A stretch of 64,000 nucleotides of DNA, taken from contig JAKSZP010000192.1 of the NCBI GenBank assembly GCA_022478985.1, positions 1-64,000 on the forward strand. Direction: 5' to 3'. A model generated the notes under the pieces. The model made no database searches. It had not been told where the DNA came from and saw only the letters and a program-made list of their open reading frames with translations. The stretch comes from Massospora cicadina (taxonomy: Eukaryota > Entomophthoromycota > Entomophthoromycetes > Entomophthorales > Entomophthoraceae). The position numbers and the translations under genes are program-made. Positions 33,441-45,027 of the stretch are shown piece by piece (positions within the stretch are counted from its first letter, which is position 1; each line of letters opens with the position of its first letter).

Positions 33441-33830
33441 GATCAAGCCTATAGAAAACTATAAAATTTACTTGTTCACCAAGACAATTATAAAATACCT
33501 AAAATAAATACGAATTCCATGAAATTTTCTATAAAGCAATAAAAATCCCTCAAATCATAATAAAAATAGTAATTTGACTTAAACGACTAATCTGATTTTT
33601 CTCTTTATATATACAGATATAGGATTATTCCTTAACCCATTTCTGAGCTCTTGTGCAGAACTAAAAAATTTTAAATTGATTTAGTCAGCTTTAAATTATA
33701 ATCATAGATTTACTATATAAACTACTAGGATTAATACTTACTACATGAAGCAGGATACTGAACTCAGTTGTTTGTTAGCCTCTCTCTTTACCCTCTCCTG
33801 GAGACAAAGAGCGCTGTTGTGGTTAAGCAT
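33430..33830 (+). repeat. Gypsy A 5' LTR (approximate)
   Basis: The segment aligns with 46550-46970: AAGCCTATA, TATACAGAT(A)TAGG / TATACAGAATTA, TTTTAAATT, CTTACTA(C/T)ATGAA, ACTGAACTCAGT and GGTAGCCTCTCT / GTTAGCCTCTCT. Ends were not resolved to the base. Confidence 0.55.
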
Positions 33831-33839
33831 AGCTTTAAC

Positions 33840-34620
33840 CCTTATCCAAGTACTACCCACGTTGTATAGTGGTATGAAGACAAAGAATTCTTTCTGGGGT
33901 ACTTTACCTTTTTATAGACAATCACCAGGTTGGATCTGCCCATTACCTATGACCATTACTCAAGAGAACTTGTCTGTACTTTATAGAACATAATCACTTT
34001 TGGTCCATTTGAAGCACTATAAGAAGAAGTACCTGTTCAGCCACCTGTGCCTAGTATCAGCATCCTACACCATAATTATGATCATACCTTTATGGATGAC
34101 ATGTTGCGTGAAATTTATTGAGTGATGAAGGGGTGGTTGCAAGTATATGTTAACAATGAGACTACTTTAACTAAAGTTAGTCCTACCAAGCCACACCAGA
34201 AAACAAAGCCCATATAATAGTCTAGAAATTTTTGACCGGTTTGTTTTCAAGGTTAAAATCAAGTCAACAGGAGGGACAGTAATAATCACTGATAAAATTT
34301 CCTAAGTGTTAAAAAAGTTATCAGACAAACATGAAATCTTGGTTAGGACTCTCCTTGACAAACAAGAGACTCTGCCTGATACCCTAGATGAATGTCTAAA
34401 AAGATTGACTGAGCATTTTTCCAATGAGGGCCGAGATGCATCCTGGTCATCCCTGAAGATAACTTCCCAAAAGAAGCGAATAGTGGAGTACATGCACGTT
34501 TTTCTGTCCTATAGCCTAGGAATCAAAGGTCACTCATACACATCTACCACAGATGTTCAGAAAAAATTTACACATGTAATTTCTTTCACCCTTGTCAGTG
34601 ACGCAACTAACTGAGAATAT
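33840..34620 (+). pseudogene. Gypsy A gag-like region
   Basis: A 102-codon open piece (34306-34614) contains KLSDKHEILVRTLLDKQETL and a charged helical stretch, positioned between LTR and protease. No knuckle is readable. The gag assignment is from position and helical, charged composition only. Confidence 0.4.
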
Positions 34621-34959
34621 AGAGAAGGAGATAGGATGTGTTATAGATTTACAATGCCATCCTAAAATTCACAAGATCCAAAAAGCAATCAACTTATGTA
34701 AAGGGGTGTTATAATGAAAAAGAAAAGGACTTTTACCTCCGGGAGTTTAAATCTTTATACGTCCCTAAGAGTCCTCAAACAGAATATTAAATGGTCTCAT
34801 AAGGAGAACTTGAAGTTACAAAATTAAAAAACATCTAATAATTTGTTTAGAAATGGTCCTGGGAAACTTGAACTCCAAGTTCCTGTACATGATACTCAAA
34901 CCAAGAAAGGAACCAATGCACATTACTCATATTTATTTTTGCCACTTAAAATGATTATC

Positions 34960-35170
34960 AACAAAAACTAATTTAGAAGAGATGACTGCCTTAAAAGACA
35001 CTGGGGCTAATGAAAACTACTTACAAATTAAATCAACCCAAAAATGGAACCTATAAAAAGAGGCAGGCGAGGTGACTTTAGGTGACTATACCAAATCTGT
35101 TACCTTTTTGAGAGTAAGCAAAAACTTAAAATTGGTCAAGAGGAACAGATGTTTGAAGAAAACAACTGCA
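34960..35170 (+). pseudogene. Gypsy A aspartic protease remnant
   Basis: In one frame the sequence reads MTALKDTGANENYL, the counterpart of the D-T/S-G-A-x2-N-(F/Y)-(I/L) active-site motif of Ty3 proteases, followed by ...EVTLGDYTKSVTFL. Asp, Thr, Gly and Ala are all present. Flanking stops and shifts break the domain. It sits about 340 bp before the RT linker, as expected. Confidence 0.65.
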
Positions 35171-35299
35171 TTATGAACCACCTAACCTACCCCATGGTTT
35201 TTAGGGTTGAGATGGTGGCACTGTTTCTCCCCTCAATTCAATATGCTAAATAAGGAGATCACTATTTAACCCACTGAGCCCTTACCTTCCCAGTGGAAT

Positions 35300-36140
35300 T
35301 GACATTATGTGAGTCAATATCAGCTAAATTTTGTAATATTAACTAAAGAAACCGTTAATAACGCCTTACCCAAAGAATATGATAAGTTCAACAGTGTGTT
35401 TATTGCCTTTAAACTCCTCAAATCAGGCGCTCATGGTACATTCTCTCTCATTTTTTTAGTTCAAAATAGCTCTGACTTGCCACGTGAATGCACAATCTAT
35501 ACTTTAAACCGAAGATCAAAGGAATCATTAAAGAAGTACATTAATTTAATGTTACCTCTGATTCACTTGTACCCTCCAAATCATCTGTAGTCTCACTTAT
35601 CTTTCTAGTACCTAAATCTAGTGGCTAGCTCCGCCCATATGTGGACTTGTACAAGTTGAATGAAGTAACAGACCCTGATTCTTATCCCCTGTTACTTTTT
35701 GAGAACATTTTGCCAGTGATTTATGGGAGAAACTGGGTTACCAAGTTGGACTTGTAGAGGCGTTCCATTAAGTACAAATACACCCACAATCACCATAAAT
35801 TAAGCATTTAAGCGTCACCTTGGAATTTTTTAGTAATGGTGATTCCATTTGATCTAAAAAACGCTCCTTCAGTATTGCAACGCTTAATAGAGCATGTTAT
35901 TAAAGAATCATTGGGCCGTTGTTGTATAGCATATATGGATGATGTACTAGTTTACTCTGAATCAAAAGAGTAGCACTTGGAAGAAATAAAGTCTGTCTTA
36001 AAAGCCATCCAGGATAAGTGACTCAAAATGAAACTATCCATATGAAATTTCACAAGTCATCAGTAATGATACTGGGAAATGTGATTTTTAATGGAGAACT
36101 ATCAGTAGTCCCAGACAAGCTTTAAGACCACCAAGGATGG
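35300..36140 (+). pseudogene. Gypsy A reverse transcriptase, Y-M-D-D intact
   Basis: LTKETVNNALPKEYDKF (35330-35400) is the usual pre-RT acidic linker. The RT itself reads YVDLYKLNEVTDPDSYPL (near 35640), WVTKLDL (first Asp), MVIPFDLKNAPSVLQRLI and AYMDDVLVYSESKE with the catalytic Y-M-D-D at 35932-35943. Later parts (thumb) are frameshifted. Stops at several places. This is the best preserved LTR-element active site in the window but the frame is not continuous. Confidence 0.85.
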
Positions 36141-36299
36141 AAGGCCTCATCTGATCAGACTGGAGCAGATGTTATCTAAGAATAATCAATTACTGAGAAT
36201 ATTCTTTAAAACCTTTCTGCGGTGGCAATACCTCTTACTAAGTTAATTGGGAAGTTCCTTCTTTTAGGCCTAAGAAGAAGAGGCCATCTAAAAAATAAA

Positions 36300-36700
36300 A
36301 ATAAACTTAGGTAAAACCCCATATTGGCCCATGCTAACCTAGAAAATACATTCATATTGGAAACTGATTCATTTAAGTGTAATTTGAGCTGTCCTTATTC
36401 TACAATAGGATGGTATGAACTTTTCATCTTCTATTCCATTCAGAAGATGCAGCCTGGAGACCAACTACCCCAAATACATAATAATGAGTTGTTGGAAGTC
36501 GTGGCATTGCTTTAGGAGTGGCAGCATTGACTGATGTACATGCGCTGTCCATCACAATTAGTACTGATGCTAAAGCTCTTGAATTCTATTGGAGATTAGA
36601 ACGGATGAACCAGAGACAATCTCATGGCACCTGGAGTTATATAATATCAATCCCAATAATTTATTTCATTCATGTAAGGAGAACTTGCACTATGATCTGT
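36300..36700 (+). pseudogene. Gypsy A RNase H remnant
   Basis: Near 36324-36515 the frame reads ANLENTFILETDSFKCNLSC (the counterpart of the D-A-S-x3-G-A-V-L-S motif with first Asp) and NNELLEVVALL (E-L-L-A-V-V helix with the second carboxylate). The order after RT is right. Confidence 0.65.
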
Positions 36701-36959
36701 TAAGTCAAGTATTAGATTAGTTTATACTAGTCAGGAGTTAGACAACTTCTATACTGCCACCATTTTGTCTCCTAACATTTTTGCACTAATGAAGGGTGAT
36801 GCCAAAAGAATCAATATAATTTTGAGCTTCTCAAAAAAAAAACTAAGTTGGGGAAAACACTAAAGAAAGAGCTGAGTTAGGGCCTCAACCAAATTTAAGA
36901 ACTTTAGTCAAGAGGGTAATGGAATACATTACCATGGAATGCTATAGGTTTCTAATGAG

Positions 36960-37628
36960 ATTACAAAAATAAAAATTTGGACACTTATCACAACCATTCT
37001 CTAGCAGGACACCTAGGAATTACATAGAGATTGGAACTAATTCTAATGCAATATGCATGGCCTGTATTTGTAAAAAGAGTCAAGAAATATGTGTCTCAAT
37101 TTTTGACCTGAACTCAAAATAGCCTCAACACAACTTCCAGTAGGGAAATTAATGCTCTTTCAGAAACCCACCAAAGCATATACATCACTATTATTGACTT
37201 TATCTCCTCACTACCTAAGTCTAAAGGAACTGATTCAATCATGGTAATAGTTAGACAATTGAAACTTATACATAACCATTCCATGCTCTCCACAGATCAC
37301 CTCAAAGGAGGCGGCAGCATTATTTTTGAAAATTCTTTTCTGCAACATGGAGTGCCAGAGGAAATTATATCTAATAATGAGCCCCAGTTTGTGTATATAT
37401 TCTGAGACAATATACTTGCAATCCTACGAATCAAGCCTTATAGATCCTCTACCTACCTCCCAAAATTGGATGGACAGACAGAGAGAGTAACATGGTCCTT
37501 GACAATACCTTAATTGCTATGTATCAGTTCATCAAAAATACTGAAGGGTTAGTTAGGTTTAGCCCAATAAAATACAACAATTTGGTCCATGATAATTTAG
37601 ATTGTAGTTTTTCTTTTCAAATCATGGG
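36960..37628 (+). pseudogene. Gypsy A integrase, N-terminal and core part
   Basis: Pieces of the zinc-binding HHCC region are present (H...HL near 36990, then CMACICKKSQ), followed by IIDFISSLP with the first catalytic Asp, a loop reading PEEIISNNEPQF (second Asp replaced by N) and YLPKLDGQTERV with the catalytic Glu. The tail (YNNLVHDNLDCSFSFQIMG) is cut at 37628 by the Gypsy B LTR. It resumes at 45613. Confidence 0.7.
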
Positions 37629-38210
37629 TGTTATAATTTTGGCATTATTGTTGAGATACGCCGGAAAGGTCACACAGGGTCATTCTCAATGAGCAACATA
37701 TTGATATATGGGGCTTGCCAGTCCTCAAGACAAATTTAAATAGTTTAACTAAATATGGAGCAATCTGCTTCAACCACACCACTTTATTTATTTAATATTT
37801 ATAGCAGATTCTTTCTGCTCTGCTTCCTAATTCCTACCAACAATACTCCCCTTCAATCTTCTCATCTCTCCTATATATCAGCAACTTCAGTCAATACCAA
37901 TCCTTTTTATTAGACTATTCTTTACTTCCATATCCTCATTGGTTCAATATCATAACTATGAGTCCCAACAGGGTCTATTATTTTAAATTCACTATTGCCT
38001 TGGTTTGAGGCGATCTACTAAATCTTTGTCATGAATCAACGTCGCCTTATCAGCTTATTTGATGTGATCCAATAACTATCCTAACCGGGCTCATATCGCC
38101 TTATTCAAGCTCTCAAATATTTGTACATTAATAAATCATGGTTGACAGATTTTAGTCAATCCACTGCAGCTATTTGGGGCTTGTTGTACAGTCATATCAG
38201 AATCTCAACA
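37629..38210 (-). repeat. Gypsy B 3' LTR
   Basis: 582 bp. On the plus strand it starts TGTTATAATTTTGG and ends AGAATCTCAACA, so the element-sense LTR begins TGTTGAG and ends CA. It matches 45028-45612 throughout, including GAAAGGTCACACAGGGT, AACCACACCACTTTA, TATATCAGCAACTTCAGTCA and the final CATATCAGAATCTCA. Confidence 0.92.
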
Positions 38211-38222
38211 TTACCCCCCACT
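38211..38222 (-). promoter_or_regulatory. Gypsy B polypurine tract
   Basis: Immediately before the element-sense 3' LTR the minus strand reads AAGTGGGGGGTAA, a purine run directly abutting TGTTGAG. This is where plus-strand DNA synthesis would be primed. Confidence 0.75.
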
Positions 38223-38505
38223 TGACATGATAATAAGTCTCATAATGTTTATATGCCCAGAGGAACTTCATGTGCACTCAGTTAATGATCTGGCTGCTTG
38301 CGAGGTCCTTGATAGTGTAGGAGTCAATACACATTTTATCAATTATCTCAAATGGGCCAACCCAGACCCTATTTATCCTGAAACCCACTTGCACATCAAG
38401 TTGGTCACTTGTGTGCCTGCTCTCATCACTTTTGGTAAGAATTAACTTGCTCAATATGTTGCGGCAATGGACACTGCTGGCCTCATTAACAAATAAAACC
38501 CACAA
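38223..38505 (-). pseudogene. Gypsy B integrase C-terminal GPY/F module
   Basis: The minus-strand frame reads FRINRVWVGPFEIIDKM then YTIKDL and ends in VH-x3-L-x-A-Y. G-P-F followed by a Y-x-I-K-D-L strand is the GPY/F module of Ty3 integrases. The final few residues are after a stop. It sits just inside the polypurine tract, as the end of pol should. Confidence 0.8.
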
Positions 38506-39113
38506 TTATACCTCCTTATGCCACATGCCGCTGATGCCCCAACCCAATGTTGTCTGCCATGGTCCTCCAACTAAAGCAGCCGCCAGACAAAAGTTTCCCC
38601 AAAGCTTCTTCACCTTCTGATATGGCTTTCTAGGCTGTTAACTGAGGTATTATATTAGGAAATCTATTTATTTATGCTAATCCTTTTGTTTAGCCTATTT
38701 GCAAATAAAGAAGCGTGGCGGCTACCCTTTTTGGGTTGGGCATCACTAGTGCTAAAAAATGGAACAACCCAAATGTTGGCCAACTTATACTTCCAACCAA
38801 ACCTGTGCTGGTCATTAAACAGAACCATCTCTCCTTCTTAAATCTGGGTTAGTCTGCTACATCATACTTGATTGGCAGCCTGATTCTTATCTTTTTGGCC
38901 AAGATGAAGGATATACCTCTATTTGCAGCTTAAATAAAGTGTTTACTAGGCTAGTCAAGTAGCGTTGAGGATCCATTCTGCTGGTATCTTCCATGCAAGT
39001 ATAGAGTAGTGCAGGTAGAGCTGGGTGCCATCCATATAGTAAATGAAAGGGACACTTACCTATTGCACAGTGATAGCTAATGTATACAAAGACAGCGTTG
39101 GAAAGGGGGAGCT

Positions 39114-39692
39114 CTAATTAAAAGGTTGATCAGTTATCAATTTACAGAGTATGTTCACCAAGGTAGCATTAACTCGCTCAACCATCCTGTTGGACTTGAG
39201 GTGCTTTGGGGTCGTCAAAACCCTACTGATGGCCATCAACTCTTTTGCTTTTGCAGGATGAGAGAGAGGTGGTGTTTGTTTCATTGTCAGTAAGGATGAA
39301 CTGAGGGTAGCCATGTTGCTGGATCATACAATCCATTATGAACTTGGCCACTGTGACCGCCCCCAAATCCCATATTACCCATGCCTCAACCCACCTGGTC
39401 AAGTAATCTATTGCCACCATAATGCATTTATACTGGCTCTCTCCCATCGGCTGGGGCTCAATGACATCAATGGAAACTATATGCCAGGCAAAATTCAGTT
39501 TCACTAGCCAATACAAGGTCTTCTGGTAAAACGGCTCTTCCACCTGGCACTGATGGCAGCAGAAAATTGTCTCAAGCGCATCAAAGTTAATGCCTTTCCA
39601 TAAAACTGAGGGCGCAACAATTCTAACATATTGCATAATCTACCATGTCTGAATATCTTATGTGCGCTCATAATAATACTAGACCGTGCCAA
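39114..39692 (-). pseudogene. Gypsy B integrase zinc and catalytic core
   Basis: The longer frame (39636-39223) contains the C-C part of the zinc domain (CCHQCQV), WHIVSIDVIEP with the first catalytic Asp, YLTRWVEAW and FILTDNETN with the second Asp. The adjacent frame (39314-39114) supplies the N-R-M-V-E-R-V-N-A-T-L motif with the catalytic Glu. A frameshift at about 39270 separates the two. The D,D-35-E triad is therefore readable in full. Confidence 0.82.
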
Positions 39693-39765
39693 GGGTCATG
39701 GAAAGTTCACCGTAGAGTTTCTCAATACATTTGTACAACTCACCGTTCTGCTAAAAGGTATTAGC

Positions 39766-40344
39766 TCACATTTCATCCACCGCCTTTATGACTTGTGGCG
39801 GTAAATCGTCATATTTACTGCTGAGCATTTTGTCATACATTACATTTCTCAGGTCCACTGTAACAGCAATTGTGAATAATCTCAATAAACATTCTGCATT
39901 CTGATGTTTTGCTCCTGGTTGGTAAAGGATTTCAAAGTCGTAAGCCTGCAGTTTGAGGACCCATTGGGCTAGACGCCCTTCTGGCTCCTTGAGATTCTGC
40001 AACCAGCGTAATGAAGCATGATATGTTATGAATATAAACTTTACTCCATGCATATACACCCAAAATTGCTTATATGTATAATTCACCGCTAAGCACTCCG
40101 ACTTGGTAACAGTATAATTGCGTTCATGGCTGTTCAAGATCTGTCTAAAGTATGCAACTGGGTGCTCCTCTCCGTCATCATACTTTTGGGATAGAACCTC
40201 CCCAACAGCGGAATGAGAGCATCCATCTGAATGATAAATTCTTTGGCAAAATCTGGGTAGAGTAGCACCAGTGCACTGATCATGCTGTCCAAAGTGTGTC
40301 AAAGGAGTGTCAACGTTGTTCTGTCCATTCAAACATGGCATCAT
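39766..40344 (-). pseudogene. Gypsy B RNase H (long open frame)
   Basis: An open frame of 192 codons reads HSDGCSHSAVGEVLSQ (first Asp region), EEHPVAYFRQILNSHERNYT, TKSECLAVNYTYKQFWVY (catalytic Glu), THASLRWLQNLKEPEGRLAQW (in place of T-D-H-A-S-L) and YQPGAKHQNAECLLRL (final A-D-A-L-S replaced). The extended similarity makes the identification certain. Two of the acidic active-site positions appear substituted. Confidence 0.88.
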
Positions 40345-41330
40345 TTATTATAACTCAAATAGCGGGACCTCAATACAACTGAAATTGGGGATGAAGCGCT
40401 GGTAGTAGCCAACCTTTCAAAAAAATACTTTTATGTTGCGTTTACTGTTTGGCAGAGTCATTTTCTGAATGGCTTCCACCTTAGCAGTTGCATTATAAGC
40501 CCCTTTGAGCCTACCACAAACTCAGGTATTCAGATGGCCTTTGAAGAAGTGACATTTATGAGGCTTAATCTAGATGTTGGCCTCAGAGAGCTGGTGGAAT
40601 GCCTCCTCTAGATGGGCAAGATGCTCAGAAAAAATCTAAGAGAAGACATTGACTTCATCAAGGTATATGAGGATGCACAACGCCTTCAGGTCGCCAAGGA
40701 TGGTGTTTATGGCTCATTGTAACGTAGATGAGGCGTTACATAGCCTTTGAGGCATAATGTCAGTTAAAAAGCCCCTGGATGTATTATAGCGCATTTCTTC
40801 TGTTTCTCCGCAGGCTACTCAGTTTGCTAGTAACACAAAGTCAGATCCATTGACAAGATTTAACAAGCTCCTCCTAACTGATCCAAAGCATCATCTATCT
40901 TCAGTCAGGGATAAGTGTCATTTTTGTTGATACTGTTGAGCTTTTAGTAGTCTATCACCACCCAGTTGGTACCATCCTTCTTTTTACAATTAGAATGAGT
41001 GAAGCCCACAGACTCTTTGATGATTTGAGCATCCCATGCTCCAACAGCTCATTAATTTCCTCGTTGATAACTTCTTAAGCTGCCCTTGATTGGCGGATTG
41101 GACAAAACCTAATGGGGGATGATCTCCAGTGTCCAGTCAATGTACCACCACTGAGTGTACCCTTAATCATGATTATCAACAGCAAAAATCTCCTTATATT
41201 TTTTAATATTGCTATCGCCTGATCCTTCTGTTCTTCCAATAACCTCATAAAATTTTTGCGTGATACTACTGTCATTATGCCAATCTGCAGTTTGATGAGT
41301 AGACAAAATTCATCCATCGACCAAAACTCA
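40345..41330 (-). pseudogene. Gypsy B reverse transcriptase, decayed
   Basis: The minus strand reads ...KESVGFTHSNCKKKDGTNWVVIDY (fingers), NSINKNDTYP, LSMDLTLCYQQ (first Asp) and IYLDEVNVF, the Y-L-D-E at 40665-40654 standing where Y-L-D-D is required. Many stops and frame changes separate the pieces. The order between protease and RNase H is as expected for Ty3 elements. Confidence 0.78.
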
Positions 41331-41869
41331 TTAACCTGAAGGACCTCCTCAACAGAGTCAGGTGCAAATATGCCACTAATGATGCCGGCAGACTTGCAAT
41401 ATTTCTTTTTGTAGATTTTCTAGTAAAACCTTGATCTCCTCATGTCCCAGAACTATAATGCCTGGGGCCACATGGTGCTCAAGCCTCAATTGCTGATAAG
41501 GCTCAATGACCTCCCCATAAACCTGGCTGGCACTTCACCTCTAACTCTGTGTTTACTATTACTTGGTATCCAGATGGAATGGATATAGGCCCTGCAGCTC
41601 TGAGAGGCAGTCCTTAATATTCGTATATCTACTGGGGAGGGCCCAGGTCTTATTTTTTAGTCAATGGTAGCAAACCAGGATCACCCCATCACTATGGGCA
41701 AAGTTTATATGTTCCATATGCACAAGATCATTTGGCACTCCGCTGGAGGTAAAGTAAATTAGGATCCTCTGCCCCAAAATTTCAAAGGTCTTCTCTGTCA
41801 TGTCAACAACAGCCCTAAAGCGTCTCTGTCAGAATTTTAACCAGATGGATTTCTTTAATGACTAATCAA

Positions 41870-42720
41870 GATTTGGGATGAAATGGCCAATCCTGGCGGA
41901 ATGGCTCATTGACTGATTTTGTGGTGTTTAAATGATTGGTAGGTAATTGCTCTCCAAATTGGGTTGATCCAAATCCAAGTATTCCGCCAATATTGGAAGT
42001 AAAATTTGAATGGAGCAATTGGTGGTCCTGAATTAGTATAGGGATCACCGGTAACTAATAGCAGTGATGAGATTGGTTTATTTAAGTAATGTTGGCGGAA
42101 ACTGATGATCTTGAGCTTGAGGCGGCTGAGGATGTTTCTGGCATCTCGTTTATGAAAAAGTGATTGTCACCTAAGAAAAACAACTTCCTGAATGATTGAC
42201 TACAACGATTCAATATGTGTCATTAGCAAGAAGCCAAGATTTCTAAGTTTACCCAAGTGACTGAAGTGGTTTCCAGCGCATAATAATTACTAAGCAACTT
42301 GAGGTCAAATCCAAATTCAAAGTTAGTATATATTAATCAATTATACAGCCACTGGCGACTAAAGTCCAAGGATGAGCCAAAATATTCAGACATTGGGAAG
42401 GACAGGGAGAGAGATTTGACGCCAGGGAAGAGAGAAGCGCAGTAAGAGAGAGAATGAGAGTGGTTAGCTGAAAGAACCAGTGATGAGCCAATAGGTCAGT
42501 GATGGGTGCAATAGCCCATTTGTACATATAAATACCTGACGCTTCCCTTTTGATAAACATCTTCCTTTTCCTTATCTACCTTTTGATATATGTTTATGTT
42601 TATTCTTGTTGGTTGAGGGTTATTCCTGGGGATTCCCAAATGGCGTGGGTAACACGCCAAGGGGTCAACCAGTGCTGCTGGCCTCATCGCCTAGGACAAA
42701 ATAGCAAGGGCCAACCAGTC
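41870..42720 (-). other. insertion in the Gypsy B protease, with hairpins and a broken frame
   Basis: The Gypsy B protease reads NYNLLVGTYFMRLSENRF...FSEGQPV up to about 42725 and continues (RRFRAVVDM...KTFEILG) only below about 41850, so about 0.85 kb is foreign. The insertion starts with two strong hairpins (42637-42736). Going down the minus strand it then has a TATA-like TATTTATA at 42534-42527, a CT-rich tract (about 42470-42390) and an ATG at 42144 (MPETSSAASSSRSS...) whose frame is soon broken. Its Ser/Asn/Thr-rich style resembles the foreign segment at 25730-26530. The family is unknown. Confidence 0.5.
42390..42540 (-). promoter_or_regulatory. possible promoter: TATA-like box and CT-rich leader
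   Basis: Reading the minus strand, TATTTATA at 42534-42527 is followed within 60-140 bp by a long pyrimidine-rich tract (CTCTCATTCTCTCTCTTAC...). TATA plus a CT-rich leader ahead of an ATG is a common arrangement in fungal promoters and LTRs. There is no evidence of activity. Confidence 0.25.
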
Positions 42721-42736
42721 TTCATACTGGTTGGCC
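42637..42736 (+). other. two strong hairpins at the insertion junction
   Basis: TGGCGTG at 42641-42647 pairs with CACGCCA at 42653-42659 (five-base loop), extended by CCC 42637-42639 with GGG 42661-42663. GGCCAACCAGT at 42709-42719 pairs with ACTGGTTGGCC at 42726-42736, an 11-bp perfect stem with a six-base loop. The second lies exactly where Gypsy B protease similarity stops. Confidence 0.75.
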
Positions 42737-43026
42737 TTCCGAAAAGCAGAGCCCACTGTTGTTGGTAAAGCGATTTTCTGACAGTCTCATGAAATAAGTT
42801 CCAACTAACAGGTTGTAATTGCTGTTTGGTAACAAAATCGCTGGAGCTTCAATGACAATTGACCCAAGCTGCAAGGGTAGCACACTGTACTTTCCTCAGA
42901 GAACGTATTTTCTACTCCAACAATCCCATACACCATTTGATGTTCCACTTTAGGTTTTAACGTCAAATTCGCCATCAACTTAGTAAAGCTATATTTACCA
43001 GGGCAGCCATGTCTATTATAGTGCAT
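42725..43026 (-). pseudogene. Gypsy B aspartic protease, N-terminal part
   Basis: The frame 43026-42805 gives GCPGKYSFTKLMANLTLKPK (degraded active-site region, then the L-x-L-x-P-K strand), YGIVGVENTF and SLGQLSLKLQRF. A shift to the next frame gives LLPNSNYNLLVGTYFM (the L-L-x-G-T-x-F strand at the end of Ty3 proteases). The D-T-G-A triad itself is not readable. The rest of the linker is displaced to below 41850 by the insertion. Confidence 0.7.
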
Positions 43027-43139
43027 ATATAATGTTTTGCTACAAAAATGTCACGTTATGTATACTCAGAATAAGAAAAAATTTTGACTGATTAATACAT
43101 GGATATTTAAAGAATATTTTTTTAAAGGGAAGCTCATAA

Positions 43140-44950
43140 TCTTTTAACCGACTTTAGGGCACTCTTTAACAATAACGTCCACTGGGAGGGTGACGTTTAT
43201 GCCTTTCAGGGAAGGCGCATCTGTGGACAGGCCCAACTCATCTGGGAAACTTGTTTAAAAATTTGACAGGCGTACGGCTTTGGTTGCTCTTGAGGTCCTT
43301 CTTTCTCTGCGTCATTATCTTGCGCTTGTGTCAATACATTTACCACTCCAACCAGCTGATAATATTGGAACTTATCATCATACTGAGGGAATTTCGCCAA
43401 GTATACTTTAATAGGTTTAGGTGGGACGTTTGAGTTTGGGATAGCAAATGTAGAGAGTCCTGTCTCTACTCCGCTCTATCTTTTCCTGGTAGTACTGATC
43501 CTGCTGTACTTAATGAACCCAGAGGTTGGTAAAACCCTATGCATGATGCTCAGGGTGACCACACTCAAGATAATTTACTCCATAGGGTCTGCATCCTTAG
43601 TCATTGTAAGTGAACAAGCCGATAGGTTGATTGCTGATGGTTGGAATAAACAGGCCTAGATCAGAAGTTGCGCTGCTGGCGATTATTGTAAGCAGGTCCA
43701 GACAAGAAGTTACACTTCTGGGAGTAACTCAGCTGAGGGTGAGGCGCATAAGTATAATAAGGCTGGGGGTTACTAGGCAGAATCTGAAAAGATGGGAGAA
43801 TTCCCTAAATAAGAAGATCTGGTCAAAGCTGCAGTATTAACCACTCTGTATTGGGCGGAGTAAAGTTAGCAGATAGACAGCACAAAAATTGAACAATCTT
43901 GAGCAGGGGTACGTCATCCTCCAAAACTGGAGCCATAAAGTTGGTAAGTTTGCGGTATGGCTTCACTGTGGAGGCTATCGTAATACTTTATCAGATTTGG
44001 ATAAAGTCCCTGCCCCAATTAACAAGTGAGCTTCCACCATAAATCATTCAGTAAACGCAGCGAGGGTCTCATTATTCTAAAACTTAATGGTTAAGAACTC
44101 AGACTTCCGTTTCAATATCTTTGTCTTAGCTCTGAACAGCTGCTTCACCATATCCTTCACTTCTTAATATGTAACAGAACTGCTTGATAGCAAGTGAATT
44201 GGTTGGCGCTTACAACATCCAGGGCGGATATCAGCAATTTAGCCTTGCGCCAAACTGAGGCTCCTTCCACAGCTAACTCAAATTGTTTATAAGAACCTGT
44301 GAATGTTCCCATTGCTGTCAAATGGAGGCAGCTTATCAATACAAACCTCCTCCTACAACTCATTGCTTTGAGCCTTTATAGCGTACTGAGAAATTTGGTG
44401 AGATCATATGCAGTATCTCGTCAAGGTGCTGGTTTGGTAGGGCTAGCGGCATATGGCTTGTCTTCTGCTTCAGGGATAGCGTGGGTCCCTTTAGTGACGA
44501 GTACAGCCATCACCTGGGTAATTAATTTAATGAGACATAATCATCACTGAGGCTGCCATCAGGGGTGGAGTATCTCACACTGCCTGCGGTGTCATAAAAA
44601 GGCTCCTCAACTGGGTACTCAGCTTCATATTCATCATAATATAATCCTTTTCAAGTGGGACCTTGTAATTCTTCCACTCCACAATGAGGGCGGTGAGGGT
44701 AAAAAGTGCTGTTCATCTTCCGCTCTGCATAGTGTAGTCATTCAGTAGTATTGTCCAGGCTGTTAGCAAGTTGCCTATTTTGTTGTCCAAGAACCTGCTT
44801 TTGACTAGATATGTTGTAAAGCTAGTTCATTATGCCATATCACTCCTGCAGAAGCTCATCCTGCTTCTTGAGCACCGCGTCTAAAGCAATTTATAAGCTT
44901 AACATATTTGGCTGGCCCAGAGTGCCATGATAATTCCCCATCAATGCAAT
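43140..44950 (-). pseudogene. Gypsy B gag region, decayed
   Basis: From the first possible codons near 44951 (ATGTCACATCAGGATTGC) down to 43140 the minus strand shows only fragments. The clearest is near 43800-43640: NPQPYYTYAPHPQLSYSQ followed by GPAYNNRQQRNF and RPVYSNHQQS, a Tyr/Pro/Gln/Asn-rich gag tail. A CCHC knuckle could not be read with confidence. Confidence 0.5.
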
Positions 44951-45008
44951 CCTGATGTGACATCGCGGCGACTATAAAATTTTTATATTTTTTGGATGAT
45001 TTATGGGC

Positions 45009-45026
45009 CCCCTGTAGTGAGCGCCA
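45009..45026 (-). promoter_or_regulatory. Gypsy B primer-binding site
   Basis: One base inside the 5' LTR the minus strand reads TGGCGCTCACTACAGGGG. It begins TGG as required for a tRNA CCA end and is nearly the same as the G1 site (TGGTGCACACTACAGGGG at 25450-25433). Confidence 0.75.
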
Positions 45027-45027
45027 C

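Noticed and set aside
39766..40344. The 192-codon open frame as a host gene.
   Set aside because: It reads throughout as a Ty3 RNase H domain and lies in the pol of Gypsy B.
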